Assembly (NCBI GenBank): GCA_963732365.1
Contig: CAVSZC010000007.1
Coordinates: forward strand, 310,001-374,000
Reading direction: 5' to 3'
Source: SR-FBR-E99 sp963732365
GTDB taxonomy: Bacteria > Bacteroidota > Bacteroidia > Bacteroidales > VadinHA17
Length of the DNA: 64,000 bases
Position numbers and translations under genes: made by a program
Part shown: piece after piece, positions 61,405-64,000 of the stretch
Layout: each line of letters opens with the position of its first letter
Position numbering within the stretch: position 1 is the stretch's first letter
The notes under the pieces: model-generated
The model's input: only the letters and a program-made list of their open reading frames with translations
The model's database searches: none
What the model was told of the DNA's origin: nothing

Positions 61405-62937
61405 TTAATATCCGAGAGTAAAATCCTTTTCGGTGGCCGGAACCCCCTCCTTCATCCAGGCCGGCATAGGCTCACCCTTGAGGTAATGACCGAAGAACTG
61501 TGACATCCGTTTCTGGAAGTCGATCCTGTTCGGCACCTTTAGTGGCCAGTGGGGTTCGCCGTTGTAATTCAGCAGCCATGCAGGCTTGCCAAGTCGGCGC
61601 ATGGCAATGAAGAATTCGATCCCCTGGTACCATGGTACTGCATCGTCCATATCATTGGCCATTATCAGTATTGGTGTTGTCACCTTTTCCATGGCAAAGA
61701 GGGGTGAGTTCTCCCAGTAAAGATGGGGAGCCTCCCAGATACTTGCTCCTATCCGGCTCTGCTGGTGCTCATACTGCATTGAACGGTTTGCACCGCTTCC
61801 CCATCTTATTCCGCCATAAGCACTGTACATGTTCACCACCGGGGCACCTGACTCAATGGCAGCAAAGAGGTTGGTCCTCGTGGCCAGATAGGCTACCTGG
61901 TATCCTCCCCAGCTGTGGCCCTGTGCCCCGATGTGCTTTTCATCAACAAATCCTTTTTCTATCAGTGACATCACACCCGGCATCACACAGTTATAGGCAC
62001 TCTGTCCCGGGTAACCGTCAATATAATATATATCAGGGTTGAAAATGAGATAATCATTGCTTGTATAATAAGGGTAGTTTATTGTCGACCTGCCCGGTTC
62101 AAGCGGCATGTGCCTGAATAATCCGGCAGAGCTTTTTTCATAGAAGTTGACAATCATCGGATATTTCTTTGCCGGGTCAAAATTATCCGGCTTGTAGAGT
62201 AACCCTTCAACCTCACGGCCGTCAAGCGAAATCCACTTCACCAGCTCTGCCGTGCCCCAGCGGTAATCCTTTTGCTGCGGGTTGGCGTTTGTAAGACGCT
62301 TCTCCCGGGTAAAAGTGAGGTCCGATATCAGGTAGTCAGGAAACATCTTGAAGTCCTCCTTCGAGTAGATTACAGTGTTGCTTTTTCTGGCCTTTATGGG
62401 GGTACCGTAAGAATAGTTTCCACCCGTTAGCTGCACCGGAGCCTCCTTCTTTTTCATATCAAGCGAATAGAATGCCTGAGCCCTTGTCACCTCGTTTATT
62501 CCCTGGAGATATTGTTTCTCTGAGGGATCAATAAAATCGTTTTCGGGATCAAAATCAAGCAGACGGTAGGTGACCCTGTTATTGCTGCCATTAATGGTAA
62601 CATTTAACGGGGTTCTTGCAGCTGCCGGGTCAAGTGACCAGATATCATATCTGTCAGAGACCAGGAACGCCTTGTCATCCCTGAGCCATCCGGCGGCCGG
62701 GTATGACGGGGCAGGATTGGGAACGTCGTTCTCCGCATCCCATAAAGGAAGGCTGACAGGGGTTGTCAGACGGTATTCGCGTCCTGCGGCCAGGTCATAG
62801 CTGTACCATGAGCTGTCGATTGAGTGATACCAGTAGAGGTATTTCCCTGCCGGCGAGACACGCATCCTGGCCCTGTAGTTCTCCTTAATCTTCTGAGTCA
62901 CCCCCGTCATGATGTCAACCACCCATATGTCATATCT
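61405..62937 (-). CDS. S9 family peptidase, C-terminal part of a frameshifted gene
   Basis: From the junction at about 62937 this frame gives roughly 510 residues that continue the propeller (RYDIWVVDIMTG) and hold the whole catalytic domain: Ser in GAQGHSWGGYQVAYL, Asp in NDMDDAVPWYQ and His in NYNGEPHWPLK. The frame itself stays open to 63054, but its first 39 residues (up to CGRATLN) are out of register with the protein. Without repair it could only be made by ribosomal frameshifting. The 5' part lies at 62930-64000. Confidence 0.85.
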   Translation of the reverse strand, partial: RYDIWVVDIMTGVTQKIKENYRARMRVSPAGKYLYWYHSIDSSWYSYDLAAGREYRLTTPVSLPLWDAENDVPNPAPSYPAAGWLRDDKAFLVSDRYDIWSLDPAAARTPLNVTINGSNNRVTYRLLDFDPENDFIDPSEKQYLQGINEVTRAQAFYSLDMKKKEAPVQLTGGNYSYGTPIKARKSNTVIYSKEDFKMFPDYLISDLTFTREKRLTNANPQQKDYRWGTAELVKWISLDGREVEGLLYKPDNFDPAKKYPMIVNFYEKSSAGLFRHMPLEPGRSTINYPYYTSNDYLIFNPDIYYIDGYPGQSAYNCVMPGVMSLIEKGFVDEKHIGAQGHSWGGYQVAYLATRTNLFAAIESGAPVVNMYSAYGGIRWGSGANRSMQYEHQQSRIGASIWEAPHLYWENSPLFAMEKVTTPILIMANDMDDAVPWYQGIEFFIAMRRLGKPAWLLNYNGEPHWPLKVPNRIDFQKRMSQFFGHYLKGEPMPAWMKEGVPATEKDFTLGY

Positions 62938-64000
62938 GTTCAGGGTTGCTCTCCCACATCGACTGCAGCTGGTAGGGGAGGTTTGAGGAGGCCACAGCTT
63001 TTGTACCGTCACCTTTGTCTGCAAGCTGTATGTCAGGCATGTCAGGTGTGGCAAGCTGTAAGACCTTATTCAGGTTTGCATGATACACGGCCATATAGTT
63101 TCGCTTCATCTCACGCTGTTTATTCACAACCTGTGCAGTATGCAACTCCCCTTCAGCATAATGCCATACATCAACAACTGCGCGGTCCTCGTCGAGGATG
63201 GTAGTATCCTTGACCTTGTAAGCCGGTGAGGTGCCGAAGAACAGCCTCGGGTTTTTTTCGGCAAATGCGAGTCGTGCATTCTCGTTGATGATCCAACCCT
63301 CAGGTATGCCAGGAGTGCCCTGTGCGGCTGCAACAGTCGCAAGCCCCTTGCCTCCCCAGTAACAGAGTGAATATGTGTTACCTGCCTTGTCCTTTTCATC
63401 AAAGGAGACGATGAATGCTGCCCTCTGCCCCGTTTTGTCGACTGAAAGCTGCTTGTACTTTGCCTTCCCTGTATAGAGAGAAGTTTTTGTACCCTTTTTA
63501 AGATCTATCAGAATCACTCCAGGTTGAAGATCCTTATCGTCGCCGGTGGTTGCAAGCATCAGCATCTCAGCCTCTTCGGCGAAAGTATAATCAGTAACGA
63601 ACTTAACTGTATCAGTAGTACCGCTCAACAGGTTTCGTATATATAATGTGTAACCGTTCTCTTCAGACTCAGTCTTAGGCTTCTTATTGTTTTCCTTACC
63701 GTTCTCCTTCACAGCCTCCTTCCCGCTGCCTGTGGTGTCTTTAGAGGCAGCCGGCTTCTCCTTTACCGGTTCACACTGCCATGCCAGCCATCCCGACCAT
63801 TTGGCAGGCACCTTGTATCCCTTCAGACGCATTATGGTATCGGTCACTCCGCCTGTTATTTCATGTATGGCAAGCATGTCAAGCGGCATATCATCCTTCT
63901 TCGTTTTTTTCAGCTTCAACTCCTTCACTTTTTCAAGCGGAGGCTTGATTGTAAAGATCATAAACCGTGAGTCACCTGTGATATTTATTCCTGTGGCACA
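62930..64000 (-). CDS. S9 family peptidase, N-terminal part of a frameshifted gene, cut by window edge
   Basis: The frame is open to the right edge (last visible residues CATGINITGDSRFMIFTI), so the start lies outside the window; the ATG at 63961 is internal. It encodes propeller sequence with a Lys/Glu-rich insert (PAASKDTTGSGKEAVKENGK). It ends SMWESNPEQI then stop (62930-62932). Homologues would read on into RYDIW, which is in another frame from about 62937. Restoring two bases (CAGATATGAC to CAGAGATATGAC) would join the halves. Confidence 0.8.
   Translation of the reverse strand, partial: CATGINITGDSRFMIFTIKPPLEKVKELKLKKTKKDDMPLDMLAIHEITGGVTDTIMRLKGYKVPAKWSGWLAWQCEPVKEKPAASKDTTGSGKEAVKENGKENNKKPKTESEENGYTLYIRNLLSGTTDTVKFVTDYTFAEEAEMLMLATTGDDKDLQPGVILIDLKKGTKTSLYTGKAKYKQLSVDKTGQRAAFIVSFDEKDKAGNTYSLCYWGGKGLATVAAAQGTPGIPEGWIINENARLAFAEKNPRLFFGTSPAYKVKDTTILDEDRAVVDVWHYAEGELHTAQVVNKQREMKRNYMAVYHANLNKVLQLATPDMPDIQLADKGDGTKAVASSNLPYQLQSMWESNPEQI

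Overview
The window looks like a chromosomal segment of a Bacteroidetes bacterium, most likely in or near Bacteroidales/Marinilabiliales. The signs are a type IX secretion C-terminal sorting domain, a one-protein hybrid two-component regulator ending in an AraC domain, a RprX/RprY-like kinase and regulator pair, a GWxTD lipoprotein, several S9 peptidases, weak or absent Shine-Dalgarno sequences, and many -7 boxes of the Bacteroidetes form TAnnTTTG just upstream of genes. There is no rRNA, no CRISPR array, no recognisable prophage and no insertion sequence. The one tRNA is tRNA-Ser(GCT).

Layout. 1-7.4 kb: a cut-off DUF1566-like lipoprotein, a large VPS10/BNR propeller, a LolA-like protein, an AraC regulator with a PepSY membrane protein, and a neutral zinc peptidase. 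7.4-12.1 kb: an exported superoxide dismutase, an ABC-2 exporter, and a creatininase/aldo-keto reductase pair. 12.1-13.8 kb: pabA and pabB, divergent with interlocked promoters. 13.8-17.1 kb: two L,D-transpeptidases, a membrane-anchored unknown and a coiled-coil lipoprotein. 17.3-18.9 kb: an ECF sigma factor followed by a leaderless PepSY-like protein. 19-22.3 kb: a multi-hairpin element abutting tRNA-Ser, rlmD, a lipase-like lipoprotein, and repeats. 22.3-27.1 kb: an ABC-F protein, acyl-ACP thioesterase, GWxTD lipoprotein and rlmB in one operon. 27.2-35 kb: MscS channel, M64 peptidase, a SPOR protein-clpS-nfeD-floA operon, bcp and recA. 35-43.2 kb: a T9SS cargo with four internal repeats, a beta-helix protein, the hybrid regulator, an S9 peptidase and a lactonase-like propeller. 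43.2-54.3 kb: an orphan AAA/DUF4143 gene in an AT-rich pocket, pnuC, miaA, smpB, a LOG enzyme, uvrA, a lytic transglycosylase, and a sigma/anti-sigma-like pair. 54.3-64 kb: a zinc uptake operon ending in lpdA, a two-component system, and an S9 peptidase gene broken by a frameshift and cut by the window edge.

The most unusual signal is not a gene. At least seven intergenic spaces carry degenerate tandem repeats with a 7-base period (sometimes drifting to 8 or 9). The unit differs completely from place to place (for example aggtgca, actgaag, accgaat, ctgataa). They begin at stop codons, abut start codons, or run into coding sequence, and they sit beside palindromic elements: three hairpins in a row at 22.05 kb, a shared 19-mer at 33.83 and 45.53 kb, and a four-stem junction at 19.0 kb that ends on the tRNA-Ser discriminator base. 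One repeat, rich in the core cctgagctggtc, lies inside a gene and encodes a Pro/Ala/Ser/Gly linker. This dispersed repeat family is the best candidate in the window for something undescribed. Otherwise the genes are largely housekeeping and envelope functions.
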